Source: Desulfotignum sp.
Lineage (GTDB): Bacteria; Desulfobacterota; Desulfobacteria; Desulfobacterales; Desulfobacteraceae
DNA length: 12,834 nt
Assembly: GCA_011390695.1 (NCBI GenBank)
Contig: JAABRW010000147.1
Coordinates: 1 to 12,834 of the forward strand
Reading direction: 5' to 3'
Program-made: the position numbers and the translations under genes
Shown here: positions 1 through 7,413 of the stretch, piece by piece
Position numbering within the stretch: position 1 is the first letter of the stretch
Layout of the letters: each line of letters starts with the position of its first letter
Notes under the pieces: model-generated
Seen by the model: the letters and a program-made list of their open reading frames with translations, nothing else
Told to the model about the DNA's origin: nothing
Databases searched by the model: none

Positions 1-380
1 GCGGAAATCTGTGTTTTTTCCATATCCACATCCGTTACCCGGCAGCCCATTTCCATGCTGATACCCAAATCCTGCAGAAACCGCCTGATTTTCGGTTCCA
101 TGGTGGAGACATCGTACAATGATGCATGGTTGTGCCCTGGAAAGGCGATGTCCTTATGAATAAAATTGGATTCAATCACGGCAAATATATCACCGCCCCC
201 CATGGCTTTTAACTCTTCCGTAGCAGTGAGGCGGCCGTTATTGCGCATGATACCGCCCACAAGACCGGTGCCCAAAAGCATGTCTGTGCGCTCCAGCAAC
301 ACCACGTCTGCCCCCTGTTTTTTCGCGCTCACCGCGGCAGCACATCCAGCCCACCCGCCACCGATAACAATTATCTTCAT
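1..380 (-). CDS. FAD-dependent oxidoreductase, N-terminal part (runs off the window)
   Basis: The reverse strand opens with ATG at 380 and reads without a stop through 126 codons to the window edge, so the C-terminal part is missing. The start MKIIVIGGGWAGCAAA is a classic dinucleotide-binding beta-alpha-beta with GxGxxG at residues 7-12. An acidic residue (E30, after VVLL) at the end of the second strand fits binding of the FAD adenosine ribose. The following stretch with GLVGGIMRNNGR (about 39-50) resembles FAD-dependent oxidoreductases of the PF12831/fumarate-reductase-like type, but the substrate cannot be read from this fragment. A GGAG lies 8 nt before the ATG and supports the start. 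It is transcribed away from the TIM-barrel gene's neighbourhood, with a roughly 230-nt gap. It could also belong to another FAD/NAD(P)-binding family; the nucleotide-binding fold itself is secure. Confidence 0.85.
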   Translation of the reverse strand, partial: MKIIVIGGGWAGCAAAVSAKKQGADVVLLERTDMLLGTGLVGGIMRNNGRLTATEELKAMGGGDIFAVIESNFIHKDIAFPGHNHASLYDVSTMEPKIRRFLQDLGISMEMGCRVTDVDMEKTQIS

Positions 381-487
381 AGGTCGTTCTCCATTATTAA
401 TTTCCAAAAGACAGAGCCGTACTGCCGGATATTTCCTAAATAGCGCCAAACCTTATTACGGATATCCATACCAATAATTGATCTTAA

Positions 488-592
488 TTGACCTGGCATT
501 TTATTGTCCCCGGATTTATCAGCCTGGGCGCGATCACCCTTTTAAGCCTACCCCTTGTGCTGCTTTTAAAAAAAACCGTTAGCCTGCACTGA
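488..592 (+). pseudogene. Possible remnant of a membrane transporter C-terminus
   Basis: After an in-frame TAA (485-487), a 34-codon open stretch encodes a strongly hydrophobic helix (FIVPGFISLGAITLLSLPLV) followed by LLL, KK and a stop at 590-592. It has no plausible start codon with a ribosome binding site. A hydrophobic helix followed by positive residues and a stop is how many MFS-type transporters end, so this may be the surviving tail of a deleted gene. Upstream in the same frame there are several stops and nothing recognisable before the FAD gene. The alternative is chance hydrophobicity in an intergenic region. Confidence 0.3.
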
Positions 593-617
593 ATGCCTGA
601 TTCTTTGCATCAGGCAT
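593..617 (-). terminator. Perfect 9-bp hairpin at the end of the TIM-barrel gene
   Basis: ATGCCTGAT (593-601) and ATCAGGCAT (609-617) form a perfect stem around a 7-nt loop, overlapping the stop codon of the minus-strand TIM-barrel gene at 610-612. Read on the minus strand, a run of eight T follows only about 18 nt after the stem, so it is not a textbook intrinsic terminator. It may still end or stabilise the asmA-like/TIM-barrel transcript. Confidence 0.45.
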
Positions 618-1407
618 CAGAAAAATAGAACGCCAATTTTTCCCGGCTCTGCACAAGGTCATCCGTATCGGGGGAAAATACCTCCAGGGTTATGGTGCCA
701 TCATAACCTGCCTGTTTAAGGGTTGCAGCAAATGCTTTAAAATCAATATTTCCCTTTCCCACAGCAAGGTGCTCATCTGCTTTCCCGAAATTGTCACTGA
801 CATGGACATGGCCGATGCGGTGGGCAAATCTGTGAACAAACGCAGCAAGTCTGGTCTGGTCCGGATCACCGATATTGGCGTGACCGGTATCCAGGGTCAT
901 TTTCATATGGGCAAATTCCTGAAAAAGGGGATCAAACTGATCCGGATCATAAAAAACATGGTACCCGGGAAACATATTTTCAAAACACAGCACAATATTC
1001 AGGCTGTCCGCCTTCTCAACAATGGTCACCAGGCTTTCACGGGCATAAGCAGCTGCGGTTTCCATGACAAAAATCCCCATGCCGGTAATATATCCCGGAT
1101 GCAGCACCGCTTTGTGGGCACCGATGCCTGCGGCTGCATCCAGGGAATGCAGCATTTCATCCAAAGAGGCCCTGCGGATAACCGGAGACAGATCCGGGGT
1201 ATATACAAAAGAGGGCAGGTGGCACACCACCCCCAGGCCGGCGGTTTCCAGGGCCGAAATAATCCGGTTTTCCATGTCACGGACCTTCATCCAATGGCCT
1301 TCCGGCGGGTCCATGGACAGTTCAAAAAAATCAAACCCCAGATCCCCCGCTTTTTTGATCTCATCACACACCGGTTTGATTGGAAAACCGGCAGCCCCGT
1401 ATTTCAT
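610..1407 (-). CDS. Sugar phosphate isomerase/epimerase-like TIM-barrel protein (AP endonuclease 2 superfamily)
   Basis: This 265-aa protein has the PF01261 xylose-isomerase-like TIM-barrel pattern. The metal-site residues of this fold appear in order: H63 (CHLPSF), H103 (LHPGY), E143 (CFENM), D173 and H176 (TLDTGHAN), H202 (HVHVSD), D211 and H213 (ADEHLAVGKGNID), and E242 (LEVF). That set lines up with the zinc ligands of endonuclease IV, but sugar epimerases and isomerases of the superfamily keep the same residues, so the substrate is unknown and DNA repair activity should not be assumed. It is cytoplasmic by lack of a signal or membrane segment. The start is secure: AGGAGG sits 5 nt before the ATG at 1407. 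It begins 27 nt after the AsmA-like gene on the same strand with no promoter visible between, so the two are probably co-transcribed. Confidence 0.85.
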   Translation of the reverse strand: MKYGAAGFPIKPVCDEIKKAGDLGFDFFELSMDPPEGHWMKVRDMENRIISALETAGLGVVCHLPSFVYTPDLSPVIRRASLDEMLHSLDAAAGIGAHKAVLHPGYITGMGIFVMETAAAYARESLVTIVEKADSLNIVLCFENMFPGYHVFYDPDQFDPLFQEFAHMKMTLDTGHANIGDPDQTRLAAFVHRFAHRIGHVHVSDNFGKADEHLAVGKGNIDFKAFAATLKQAGYDGTITLEVFSPDTDDLVQSREKLAFYFSDA

Positions 1408-1434
1408 AAACCTCCTGTCTTTATTTTTTTCCTT

Positions 1435-4395
1435 TTACTCGGATAATTTTTTTAAAAACCGGCCCAATTCTTTTTCCACGCCTTTTTTCAATTGTTGTAC
1501 AGCCTCGGAATCGGTGTCAGTGAAAATTTTGGTGATCACCCCTTTTATGTCCGGGGTGATGGACGGATCAGTCAGCGGACCTTTGATAAATACGGGAACC
1601 GGGATCCCTGCAAGTTCTGTGAGTTCTTTGCCGGTCTGCCCTTTTGAGGTTTCCACAACAGTGATAACTGCTTTGTAATCAATGGTCTCTTGAACGATAT
1701 CTGCCAGGATTCCCGTACCGGACAGCCGCAGGGCCGGAGATTTTCCCGAAAGATCATCAAGAAAAACCACCCCGTTTTTCACCACAGGATTACCGGTGAG
1801 TGCGGTAAAATCAGTTTCTTCCTCTTCTGCCACTTTCAATGTCTGTTTTTCCCGCAGTGATTTCAGGCTCCGCAGAAATTTTCCCGCGTTAAATCCCTTG
1901 ATTGCCCCGTTTTTAAAGGAAAAAGACAGGTTGCCGTTCAGGTTCTGCTTCATGGCATCCACTGCCGCACCCCGGGTTGTCAGGGCGGCTGTCACATCCC
2001 CGGTTCCCCGGATCAGGGCGTTCTGGGTCATGTCCATAAGCAGCGGCTCCACTTCCACCCCTTTCAAGGTTGTATCAATGGTAAGTTCGGGAATATCGCC
2101 GCTGGCATCCAGCACCACTTTTCCGTCATAGGTGCCTTTATACATATTGGCTGACAAAGGGGCTTTGGTGAGGATACCGTCTTTTGCAGTCGCATTCACC
2201 CGCACCCGGGACAGGACAGCCCCTGAAACGACCAGGTCCTCGATGGCCAGGGACGCTTTCAGTTTTAGGGCCCGGAGGGTTTCCACCGGAATCAGGGCTG
2301 CAGCCCCTGCTGCCGCAGTTTCCGGTGTCTTTGGCGGTGATGTCTGTTTTTTGCCGGAAGCATCTTTGGCAGGCGGAGGCATGTACCGGTCTGCATTGAA
2401 CTGGTCCACTGCCAGGTTGCATGTGATATCCGGATCTGAGAACCCCTGTATCTTCAGGTCCCCGTTCATTTGTGTGTCATCCAGGACCGCAGACAGGCTG
2501 GTCAGCGTTATAGCGTTTGCAGAACCGGAAAATCGGGTTTCCAGGCCCACTTTCTCAAATACCCCGGCATCCGATGTTTCCGGCAGGGGCTGGTTCAGTT
2601 TTTTCATCAGGTCCCGCAGGTTGAACCGGGCCAGGGAAATGTTGCCTTCGTATTCAGGGGATGTGCGGATCTGTCTGGCAGACAGGCTGCCGGAAAGATC
2701 CAGGCCCAGGCCCTTGACGGAAAAAGTTTCCAGATGCAGGGTCTGTTTTTCCAGCTGCAGCTGTGCCGGCGCCTCCAGGGTTATGAAAACCGGGGGATTG
2801 GGAATCTGTTTGCCGGCCAGGCCGAATTTTGCCTGCACCGGATCCACGGCCAGGTCCTGATAATTGCCCTTGAACCCGGCCTTCACCCCCACCGTATCCA
2901 GCACAGCCGCCAGATCGGGCTGGTCCAGTGCTGCAAGCAGCAGGGCAAGCTTTTTGCCGTCCAGATCAAGACTGCCGTCCAGAACAGCCTCTTCAGAGCC
3001 CAGATGCCGGGCAGTGACATCTGCCTTCACAGTGATCCCCAGTCCGGCCATATCCAGATTCTGCAGAAGCACCCTGCCCTCTTTCATATCCACATCCAGG
3101 GTCACATCTGCATGAAATTTTTTCCGGCCGGTTCCGGCCCCTGTCAGTTTTCTGCCCATATCTGCCAGGAACGCATTGCCCTGGACTTTGCCGGCCAGTT
3201 CCAGCAGCAGTGGCAGATCCGGTCCTTTGGCTTTCACATCACCTTTTAAAGACGGTGTTTCAGACTGGATATTTTCAGCCTGCAATGCGGCGGTTATGTC
3301 TGCTCCCAGCATATGTACTGCCAGCTGCGGCACCGACATCATACCTTTATCCATATCTGTTGCAATCTCCGCCTGCAGGTCAAAGGACCGGTCCGGCAGT
3401 GCAGCCAGCTGTGTTGACAAGGGACCATCTTCAAACACTTTGAACACCCGGGAAAGGTCTTTTCCTGCAACAGCCATATCCATGTCAATCCGTGAAACAC
3501 CGGATCCTATGCCGCCAAGAAGAATGTTCCCGTTCACACCGGTACCCAGACCGTCTGCCTGCAGGTTTTTCACTGACAGGGTGTCTTTTGCAAGATCCAT
3601 TTGCATGTCACACGCCAGGGTCAGTTCGGCAGGGGTTTTTCCCAGGGCCGGACCGGAGAGCTTTGCATCGGCTGTAAACGGCTTTATCTCATACTGGCCG
3701 GTACCAAAATCATAAAATATTTTTCCTTTCAGAGAAGCATCTGCTGAAATGTCCGGGGATGTGGCTGCGGCAGTAAAGGTGAGGGCCAGATCCACAGGGT
3801 CTCCGGGCGCCACAGTGCCGGTGGTGAGATTCAGATCAGATACGGTATATTTTTCCCCAAGGGCCTGGTCATCAAAGCTGAAGTCTGCATCCTGGATATT
3901 TACGCCCCCTTTTAACAGGACCGCCAGATTTGCCGGGTCAAACCCTTTATCAGACGAAGGGGCAGGGGGTTTATCCGGCATCCCGGCTTCTGGTTTTCCT
4001 CCCAGGTCCTCCCAATTGGCTGCCCCATCCTTGTTTTTAACCAGATTGATACGGGCACCCTTGAGAACAATGGTATCCATCTCCAGTTGTTTTTTGAGCA
4101 GCGGCAGGGTCTTGACCCGGATTTTGACATGATCGGCTGCCAGCAAGGGCTGATCCCCGAAACCGGGGGCATTTTCCAGAAAAATCCCGGATGCTTCCAC
4201 ATGCAGCCAGGGGTAATATGCCATTTTCAGATCTCCCTGGATTTCAAAGCTCCGGCCCATCTGCTGGCTGACCTTGCCGGCAATATAATCCTTGTACCGG
4301 TTGGGATCCAGGTTCAAGACGATAACCGCTGCAACAACCACCATCAGGACCAGTATTCCCAGTCCTGATAAAATATAAATAACCGGTTTTTTCAT
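1435..4395 (-). CDS. AsmA family envelope protein
   Basis: This 986-aa protein starts with one hydrophobic anchor (about residues 5-28, from VIYILSGLGILVLMVVV) preceded by two lysines. A typical AsmA N-terminal domain follows (LDPNRYKDYIAGKVSQQMGR, then PWLHVEASG, to about residue 135, where ANWEDL occurs). The long middle is beta-rich, repetitive and Asp/Gly/Leu-rich. A Pro/Ala/Lys low-complexity linker occupies about 672-702. An AsmA C-terminal-like domain spans about 770-950 (LKGVEVEPLL; NGNLSFSFKNGAIKGF; IKGPLTDPSITPDIKG). AsmA-like proteins form large beta-structures in the periplasm attached to the inner membrane, and some relatives take part in lipid transport to the outer membrane; the exact role here is inferred only at family level. 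AGGAGGTG lies just before the ATG at 4395, and a sigma70-type promoter lies upstream. It leads the two-gene unit with the TIM-barrel gene. Confidence 0.9.
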   Translation of the reverse strand: MKKPVIYILSGLGILVLMVVVAAVIVLNLDPNRYKDYIAGKVSQQMGRSFEIQGDLKMAYYPWLHVEASGIFLENAPGFGDQPLLAADHVKIRVKTLPLLKKQLEMDTIVLKGARINLVKNKDGAANWEDLGGKPEAGMPDKPPAPSSDKGFDPANLAVLLKGGVNIQDADFSFDDQALGEKYTVSDLNLTTGTVAPGDPVDLALTFTAAATSPDISADASLKGKIFYDFGTGQYEIKPFTADAKLSGPALGKTPAELTLACDMQMDLAKDTLSVKNLQADGLGTGVNGNILLGGIGSGVSRIDMDMAVAGKDLSRVFKVFEDGPLSTQLAALPDRSFDLQAEIATDMDKGMMSVPQLAVHMLGADITAALQAENIQSETPSLKGDVKAKGPDLPLLLELAGKVQGNAFLADMGRKLTGAGTGRKKFHADVTLDVDMKEGRVLLQNLDMAGLGITVKADVTARHLGSEEAVLDGSLDLDGKKLALLLAALDQPDLAAVLDTVGVKAGFKGNYQDLAVDPVQAKFGLAGKQIPNPPVFITLEAPAQLQLEKQTLHLETFSVKGLGLDLSGSLSARQIRTSPEYEGNISLARFNLRDLMKKLNQPLPETSDAGVFEKVGLETRFSGSANAITLTSLSAVLDDTQMNGDLKIQGFSDPDITCNLAVDQFNADRYMPPPAKDASGKKQTSPPKTPETAAAGAAALIPVETLRALKLKASLAIEDLVVSGAVLSRVRVNATAKDGILTKAPLSANMYKGTYDGKVVLDASGDIPELTIDTTLKGVEVEPLLMDMTQNALIRGTGDVTAALTTRGAAVDAMKQNLNGNLSFSFKNGAIKGFNAGKFLRSLKSLREKQTLKVAEEEETDFTALTGNPVVKNGVVFLDDLSGKSPALRLSGTGILADIVQETIDYKAVITVVETSKGQTGKELTELAGIPVPVFIKGPLTDPSITPDIKGVITKIFTDTDSEAVQQLKKGVEKELGRFLKKLSE

Positions 4396-4427
4396 GAATT
4401 CACCTCCTGAATTGAATGGCTGTTTAA

Positions 4428-4456
4428 ACTATACCTTACCCCTGGAACCATTTCAA
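4428..4456 (-). promoter_or_regulatory. Sigma70-type promoter for the asmA-like gene
   Basis: On the minus strand, TTGAAA (4451-4456) is followed after exactly 17 nt by TATAGT (4428-4433), close to both consensus hexamers. Transcription would start near 4420, giving a leader of about 25 nt that contains the AGGAGGTG ribosome binding site. Confidence 0.65.
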
Positions 4457-4541
4457 TCACCCATGTCATTTAGGCCGGTCAATGCCATGGCTTGTTTTTC
4501 CAGGTGGGGTAACATGTGAGTAATGTCAGGGCCCTGTTCCG

Positions 4542-5432
4542 TTAAAACCAAAAATCAGACTGATTTAACAGGTCCCACCCCTGCTGGGCGGTTTCCACAA
4601 AATGGAACAGATCCAGATCTTCCGGAGAAACCACGCCAGCATCAACCAGTGCATCAAAATTTATCACTTTCTGCCAGAAACTTTTGCCGAACAATAAAAT
4701 GGGCATGGGCGCAATTTTTTTTGTCTGCACCAGGGTCAATGTCTCAAAAAGTTCGTCCATGGTGCCGAAACCGCCCGGGAAGGCAATCAACGCTTTTGCC
4801 CGTATCAGAAAATGCATCTTTCTGATGGCAAAATAATGAAACTGAAAACTGAGTTCCGGCGTAATATAGGGATTTGGTGCCTGTTCATGGGGCAGCACTA
4901 TATTCAAGCCGATGCTTTTGGCATTGACATCATGGGCCCCGCGGTTGGCGGCTTCCATGATTCCCGGTCCCCCGCCTGTTGAGACCACGCATCTTACGCC
5001 ATCAGCATCCTGGCCTGCAGAGGCAATCATTCGGGCAAGCTTTCGGGCTTCATCATAATATCTGCTGTTATCCAGATCCCTTTGGGCAATTTTAGCCTGC
5101 CTGTCCATATCAGGCCTGTCCGGGTTCTTTTCAGCCTCCGTCTTCAGGTATTCAAGCCGGGCCTTTGCCGTATCTGAATCTTTAATGCGGGCACTGCCGA
5201 AAATCACCACCGTGGATGCGATATTCAGTTCCGTCTGGATAATTTCGGGTTTGAGCAATTCCAGCTGCAGTCTTACCGGCCGCAGCTCATCGCGCATCAT
5301 AAACTCCGTATCCAAAAAAGAAAGAGCATATGACGCTGATGTTGTCTGGGGGGTGTCTACATTCAGTTTTGATGATTGTGCATCTTCAGCAGCAGAAGGA
5401 AACAGGCGGGTTCTTTTTCGGGGTAAATCCAT
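4542..5432 (-). CDS. LOG family protein (nucleotide 5'-monophosphate phosphoribohydrolase-like)
   Basis: This 296-aa protein has the Rossmann-like LOG/'lysine decarboxylase-like' signature: VVIFGSAR (about 75-82), [16 protein letters not shown] (151-166), conserved R204-K205 in FAIRKMH, and the active-site [12 protein letters not shown] (219-230). Proteins with PGGxGTxxE hydrolyse the N-glycosidic bond of nucleoside 5'-monophosphates to base plus ribose 5-phosphate; the old name 'lysine decarboxylase' is misleading. It is longer than short LOGs (about 180-190 aa) because of a roughly 70-residue N-terminal extension and a charged segment at about 84-130 ([14 protein letters not shown]). I chose ATG at 5432: AAAGGA lies 7 nt upstream, whereas the in-frame TTG at 5489 overlaps the candidate promoter region. 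It is divergent from argC. The cellular substrate is unknown. Confidence 0.9.
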   Translation of the reverse strand: MDLPRKRTRLFPSAAEDAQSSKLNVDTPQTTSASYALSFLDTEFMMRDELRPVRLQLELLKPEIIQTELNIASTVVIFGSARIKDSDTAKARLEYLKTEAEKNPDRPDMDRQAKIAQRDLDNSRYYDEARKLARMIASAGQDADGVRCVVSTGGGPGIMEAANRGAHDVNAKSIGLNIVLPHEQAPNPYITPELSFQFHYFAIRKMHFLIRAKALIAFPGGFGTMDELFETLTLVQTKKIAPMPILLFGKSFWQKVINFDALVDAGVVSPEDLDLFHFVETAQQGWDLLNQSDFWF

Positions 5433-5474
5433 GTAAAAATCCTTTAAAATATTTGGTGAGTGAGGAAACGCATT

Positions 5475-5480
5475 ATTATA
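5475..5480 (-). promoter_or_regulatory. Candidate -10 box for the LOG gene
   Basis: The minus strand carries a perfect TATAAT about 43 nt before the ATG at 5432. No good -35 hexamer lies 16-18 nt upstream, so an activator or a weak promoter is possible. The ATTCTA direct repeats at 5489-5504 fall in the spacer/-35 zone. Confidence 0.4.
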
Positions 5481-5488
5481 TCCTGCCA

Positions 5489-5504
5489 ATTCTAACAGAT
5501 TCTA
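5489..5504. repeat. Direct repeat ATTCTA with 10-bp period upstream of the LOG gene
   Basis: ATTCTA occurs at 5489-5494 and again at 5499-5504, one helical turn apart, beside the candidate -10 of the LOG gene. Such phasing is compatible with a regulator site, but six bases in an AT-rich region may recur by chance. Confidence 0.25.
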
Positions 5505-5587
5505 TCACACAAGGTATGCCCGGTCAAAACCATATAATTATCAGCACCGCCACTGAACTTGGGCTTTATTTTTTATTTCAAAATACG

Positions 5588-5625
5588 TATAAGATGAATG
5601 TCAAAAAAGTAGGTGTTCATACACC
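5588..5625 (+). promoter_or_regulatory. Candidate -10 and leader hairpin before argC
   Basis: TATAAG at 5588-5593 could be the -10 of argC; the hexamer 17 nt upstream (TTTATT) is a poor -35. Within the leader, GGTGT (5612-5616) and ACACC (5621-5625) form a 5-bp stem with a TCAT loop about 30 nt before the start codon. I see no convincing ArgR box. Weak evidence overall. Confidence 0.25.
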
Positions 5626-5656
5626 AGCGGAACATAACCGGACAAAAGGAATCACC

Positions 5657-6601
5657 ATGGCATACAAGGTATTTGTAGACGGCCGGGAAGGCACCACCGG
5701 ATTGCAGATCATCGATTATCTGTGTTCACGAAATGATATTGCACTGCTTGAAATTGATCCTGCACTGCGCAAGGATGTGCATGCAAGAAAAAAATTGATC
5801 AATCAGTCTGATGTCACCTTTTTGTGTCTTCCGGATGCTGCATCAAAAGAATCCGCCTCCCTGGTTGAAAACCCGCACACCTGCATCATAGATGCAAGCA
5901 CAGCTTTCCGCACCCATCCGGACTGGGCCTATGGCCTGCCCGAACTTGTCCCGGAGCAAAGAAATGTTCTCAGAAAAGCAAAAAAAATCACCAACCCCGG
6001 GTGCCATGCCACCGCTTTTGTGCTGGGTGTCCATCCTTTGGTCAAAGCCGGTATCCTGCCGCCGGATTACCCGGTGTGCTGTTATTCCATCACAGGATAC
6101 AGCGGGGGAGGGAAAAAACTCATTGCAGCCTATGAAGAACAGCATACCCCGGCTTTAGACAGCCCGCGGCATTATGCCCTGGGCCTGGCCCACAAACATC
6201 TTCCGGAAATGACGGTACGAATCGGACTTGCCAGTGCACCCGTATTCACGCCCGTGGTGGGCAATTTTTACAAAGGTCTGGCTGTAACTGTTTTTATCCA
6301 TACCCGTCTTCTGGCAAAAAAAATCGGGCCTGCTGATATGCAGCAGCTTCTCGCAGCGTATTATAAAGATGAAAAATTCATCACTGTTTTTCCTTTTGAC
6401 GGAGAAAAGAATCTGGACAATGGATTTTTTGATGTCCAGGCCTGCAACAATACCAATAAAGCAGATATATTCGTGTTCGGCAATACTGACCAGATGGCGG
6501 TCATCACCCGCCTAGACAATCTGGGAAAAGGCGCTTCAGGTGCTGCGGTCCAATGCATGAACATCCACCTGGGCATGGATGAGACAGCAGGCCTGGTATA
6601 A
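5657..6601 (+). CDS. argC: N-acetyl-gamma-glutamyl-phosphate reductase, type 2
   Basis: This 314-aa enzyme catalyses the NADPH-dependent reduction of N-acetylglutamyl phosphate to N-acetylglutamate semialdehyde, the third step of arginine synthesis. It shows the N-terminal DGREGTTG (8-15) nucleotide-binding motif of the short, type 2 form; catalytic Cys116 in TNPGCHATA; the GYSGGGK loop (147-153); HKHLPEM (179-185); and a C-terminal [16 protein letters not shown] segment. Its length fits type 2 ArgC (about 310) rather than type 1 (about 345). The ATG at 5657 is preceded by AAAGGA at 6-nt spacing and begins exactly at the family start; an open extension upstream to 5330 runs into the divergent LOG gene and is not coding. 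It stands alone, with no other arg gene in the window, and ends at a strong hairpin. Confidence 0.93.
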   Translation: MAYKVFVDGREGTTGLQIIDYLCSRNDIALLEIDPALRKDVHARKKLINQSDVTFLCLPDAASKESASLVENPHTCIIDASTAFRTHPDWAYGLPELVPEQRNVLRKAKKITNPGCHATAFVLGVHPLVKAGILPPDYPVCCYSITGYSGGGKKLIAAYEEQHTPALDSPRHYALGLAHKHLPEMTVRIGLASAPVFTPVVGNFYKGLAVTVFIHTRLLAKKIGPADMQQLLAAYYKDEKFITVFPFDGEKNLDNGFFDVQACNNTNKADIFVFGNTDQMAVITRLDNLGKGASGAAVQCMNIHLGMDETAGLV

Positions 6602-6637
6602 TTTTCATTCTGCCTGTTTGCAGCCTGCCATGGCATG

Positions 6638-6675
6638 ACAAAGGGCCTTCAGCGCCATCGCTGAAGGCCCTTTGT
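6638..6675. terminator. Perfect 17-bp hairpin between argC and the Cys-rich genes
   Basis: ACAAAGGGCCTTCAGCG (6638-6654) is perfectly mirrored at 6659-6675 around a CCAT loop. It lies between converging genes and can serve both as a terminator. The U-rich part of the RNA lies at the stem base rather than in a long tail, so termination efficiency is uncertain. Confidence 0.75.
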
Positions 6676-6708
6676 TCCTGGGCAAAGTGCAGATGCACCC
6701 GGCAGGTT

Positions 6709-6939
6709 TTATTTCATTTTATGGGGATCGCACAACTGGTCCCCGCTCACAGCACCCCTGCCGCACCCGCCGCAGAAATATTCAAATTTTGCGGCCTGGG
6801 GTTTGCACAGGTGTTTTTTCTTCCGGGCCTGCTCACCGCAGCTGCCGCAGGTGTAAAACTTACCGGCGTTGGTGGGGTCACACAGATGCCCTTCTTCTGA
6901 AGATATCTTTCCGCATGATTTACAGGTGTAGGTTGTCAT
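6709..6939 (-). CDS. Small Cys-rich protein with three 25-residue zinc-ribbon-like repeats
   Basis: This 76-aa protein is almost wholly three tandem units of exactly 25 residues. Cysteines fall at 6/9/20, 31/34/45 and 56/59/70 and prolines at 22, 47 and 72, giving C-x2-C-G-x9-C-x-P in each. His precedes the third Cys (HLC) in units 1 and 2 (H18, H43), but Gln68 replaces it in unit 3. Aromatic residues precede each CxxC (YTC, YTC, YFC). CxxC plus HxC suggests one zinc (or other metal) per unit, with unit 3 possibly altered. There is no signal peptide or membrane segment. The ATG at 6939 has GGAGG 5-6 nt upstream. It follows the 78-aa Cys-containing gene after 30 nt on the same strand, probably one transcript. 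I do not recognise a named family; function is unknown. Confidence 0.85.
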   Translation of the reverse strand: MTTYTCKSCGKISSEEGHLCDPTNAGKFYTCGSCGEQARKKKHLCKPQAAKFEYFCGGCGRGAVSGDQLCDPHKMK

Positions 6940-6969
6940 AGGTCCTCCTTCTTGGTATATGAATTATAA

Positions 6970-7206
6970 TCATGATTCTGCAAGACTCCGGTAATAGCTT
7001 CTTTCATACCAGGTCCGGGTATTGTCATCAAATACTGCTTCCTGCTCATGGATCAGTTTAATACATTCATCCGGCCAGGAACCGCACGCCCTGACCACGG
7101 TATCCCCAAGACTGAACTTCTGATTGCATACCTCACAACCTTTTCCATTATGGGTATTCAGTATATCCAGATCCACAAGGTATGTGCTTTTCGATTTCTG
7201 CTGCAT
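6970..7206 (-). CDS. Small CxxC-containing hypothetical protein
   Basis: This 78-aa protein has C24-x2-C27 (GCEVCNQKF), then C41, C48 and H53 (KLIHEQEAVF), followed by an aromatic tail (TWYERSYYRS). The pattern CxxC...GDTVV.ACG...IHE resembles treble-clef or LIM-like small zinc domains in which a second Cys/His pair completes the site, though I cannot assign a family. The start is firm: GGGAGGTG lies 4-5 nt before the ATG at 7206. It is the first gene of a likely two-gene unit with the triple-repeat Cys-rich protein and is divergent from the DEAD-box helicase gene. No transmembrane or export signal is seen. Function unknown. Confidence 0.8.
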   Translation of the reverse strand: MQQKSKSTYLVDLDILNTHNGKGCEVCNQKFSLGDTVVRACGSWPDECIKLIHEQEAVFDDNTRTWYERSYYRSLAES

Positions 7207-7234
7207 GAGACACCTCCCGGCAATATGTTTTTTA

Positions 7235-7257
7235 TTTAAGACAGTAGCTGTTTAAAA
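7235..7257. promoter_or_regulatory. Palindrome in the divergent control region
   Basis: TTTAAGACAG (7235-7244) and CTGTTTAAAA (7248-7257) form an inverted repeat matching at 8 of 10 positions around TAG, with a perfect ACAG-TAG-CTGT core. It lies 29-51 nt upstream of the 78-aa gene start, where a repressor of that transcript would sit. The half-site order is opposite to a LexA box. The binding protein is unknown. Confidence 0.35.
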
Positions 7258-7348
7258 ACCACATTTCAGACAAAAAAAACGGCACAATGTCTTGTTTAAC
7301 TAACAACATAAGTCGTATTGGAAAGATTGCAACAGAACAAAAAATATC

Positions 7349-7377
7349 TTGCCATATCAAAAAAAAACAAGTAATAT
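7349..7377 (+). promoter_or_regulatory. Candidate promoter of the DEAD-box helicase gene
   Basis: TTGCCA (7349-7354) is followed after 17 nt by TAATAT (7372-7377) in a very AT-rich stretch containing a run of nine A. A start near 7384 would give a leader of about 54 nt that includes the 7397-7413 hairpin. Confidence 0.45.
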
Positions 7378-7396
7378 AAAAATTTTTATTTTCCAA

Positions 7397-7413
7397 GGCT
7401 GGATAATCCAGCC
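7397..7413 (+). promoter_or_regulatory. Leader hairpin before the helicase gene
   Basis: GGCTGGA-TAA-TCCAGCC is a perfect 7-bp stem with a 3-nt loop, ending 10 nt before the AAGGAA ribosome binding site (7423-7428). It is not followed by a T-tract, so it is more likely to affect translation or RNA stability than to terminate. Confidence 0.4.

Noticed and set aside
769..1446. 225-codon plus-strand frame opposite the TIM-barrel gene
   Set aside because: The minus strand there encodes a complete TIM-barrel metal site with an AGGAGG ribosome binding site; the plus frame has no recognisable features.
2132..3715. Several plus-strand open frames (up to 259 codons) inside the AsmA-like gene
   Set aside because: They lie antisense to a clearly coding 986-aa frame, lack ribosome binding sites and encode low-complexity, domain-free sequences; they arise from codon bias of the real gene.
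5455..5500. Sigma54-type promoter TTGGCAGG...GC upstream of the LOG gene
   Set aside because: The GG and GC elements are 14 nt apart instead of the required 10.
5330..5656. Upstream extension of the argC frame
   Set aside because: The extension overlaps the divergent LOG gene and promoter region; the type 2 ArgC family start and the AAAGGA site point to 5657.
7241..7251. LexA (SOS) box
   Set aside because: The half-sites read ACAG-N3-CTGT, the reverse order and wrong spacing compared with CTGT-N8-ACAG.
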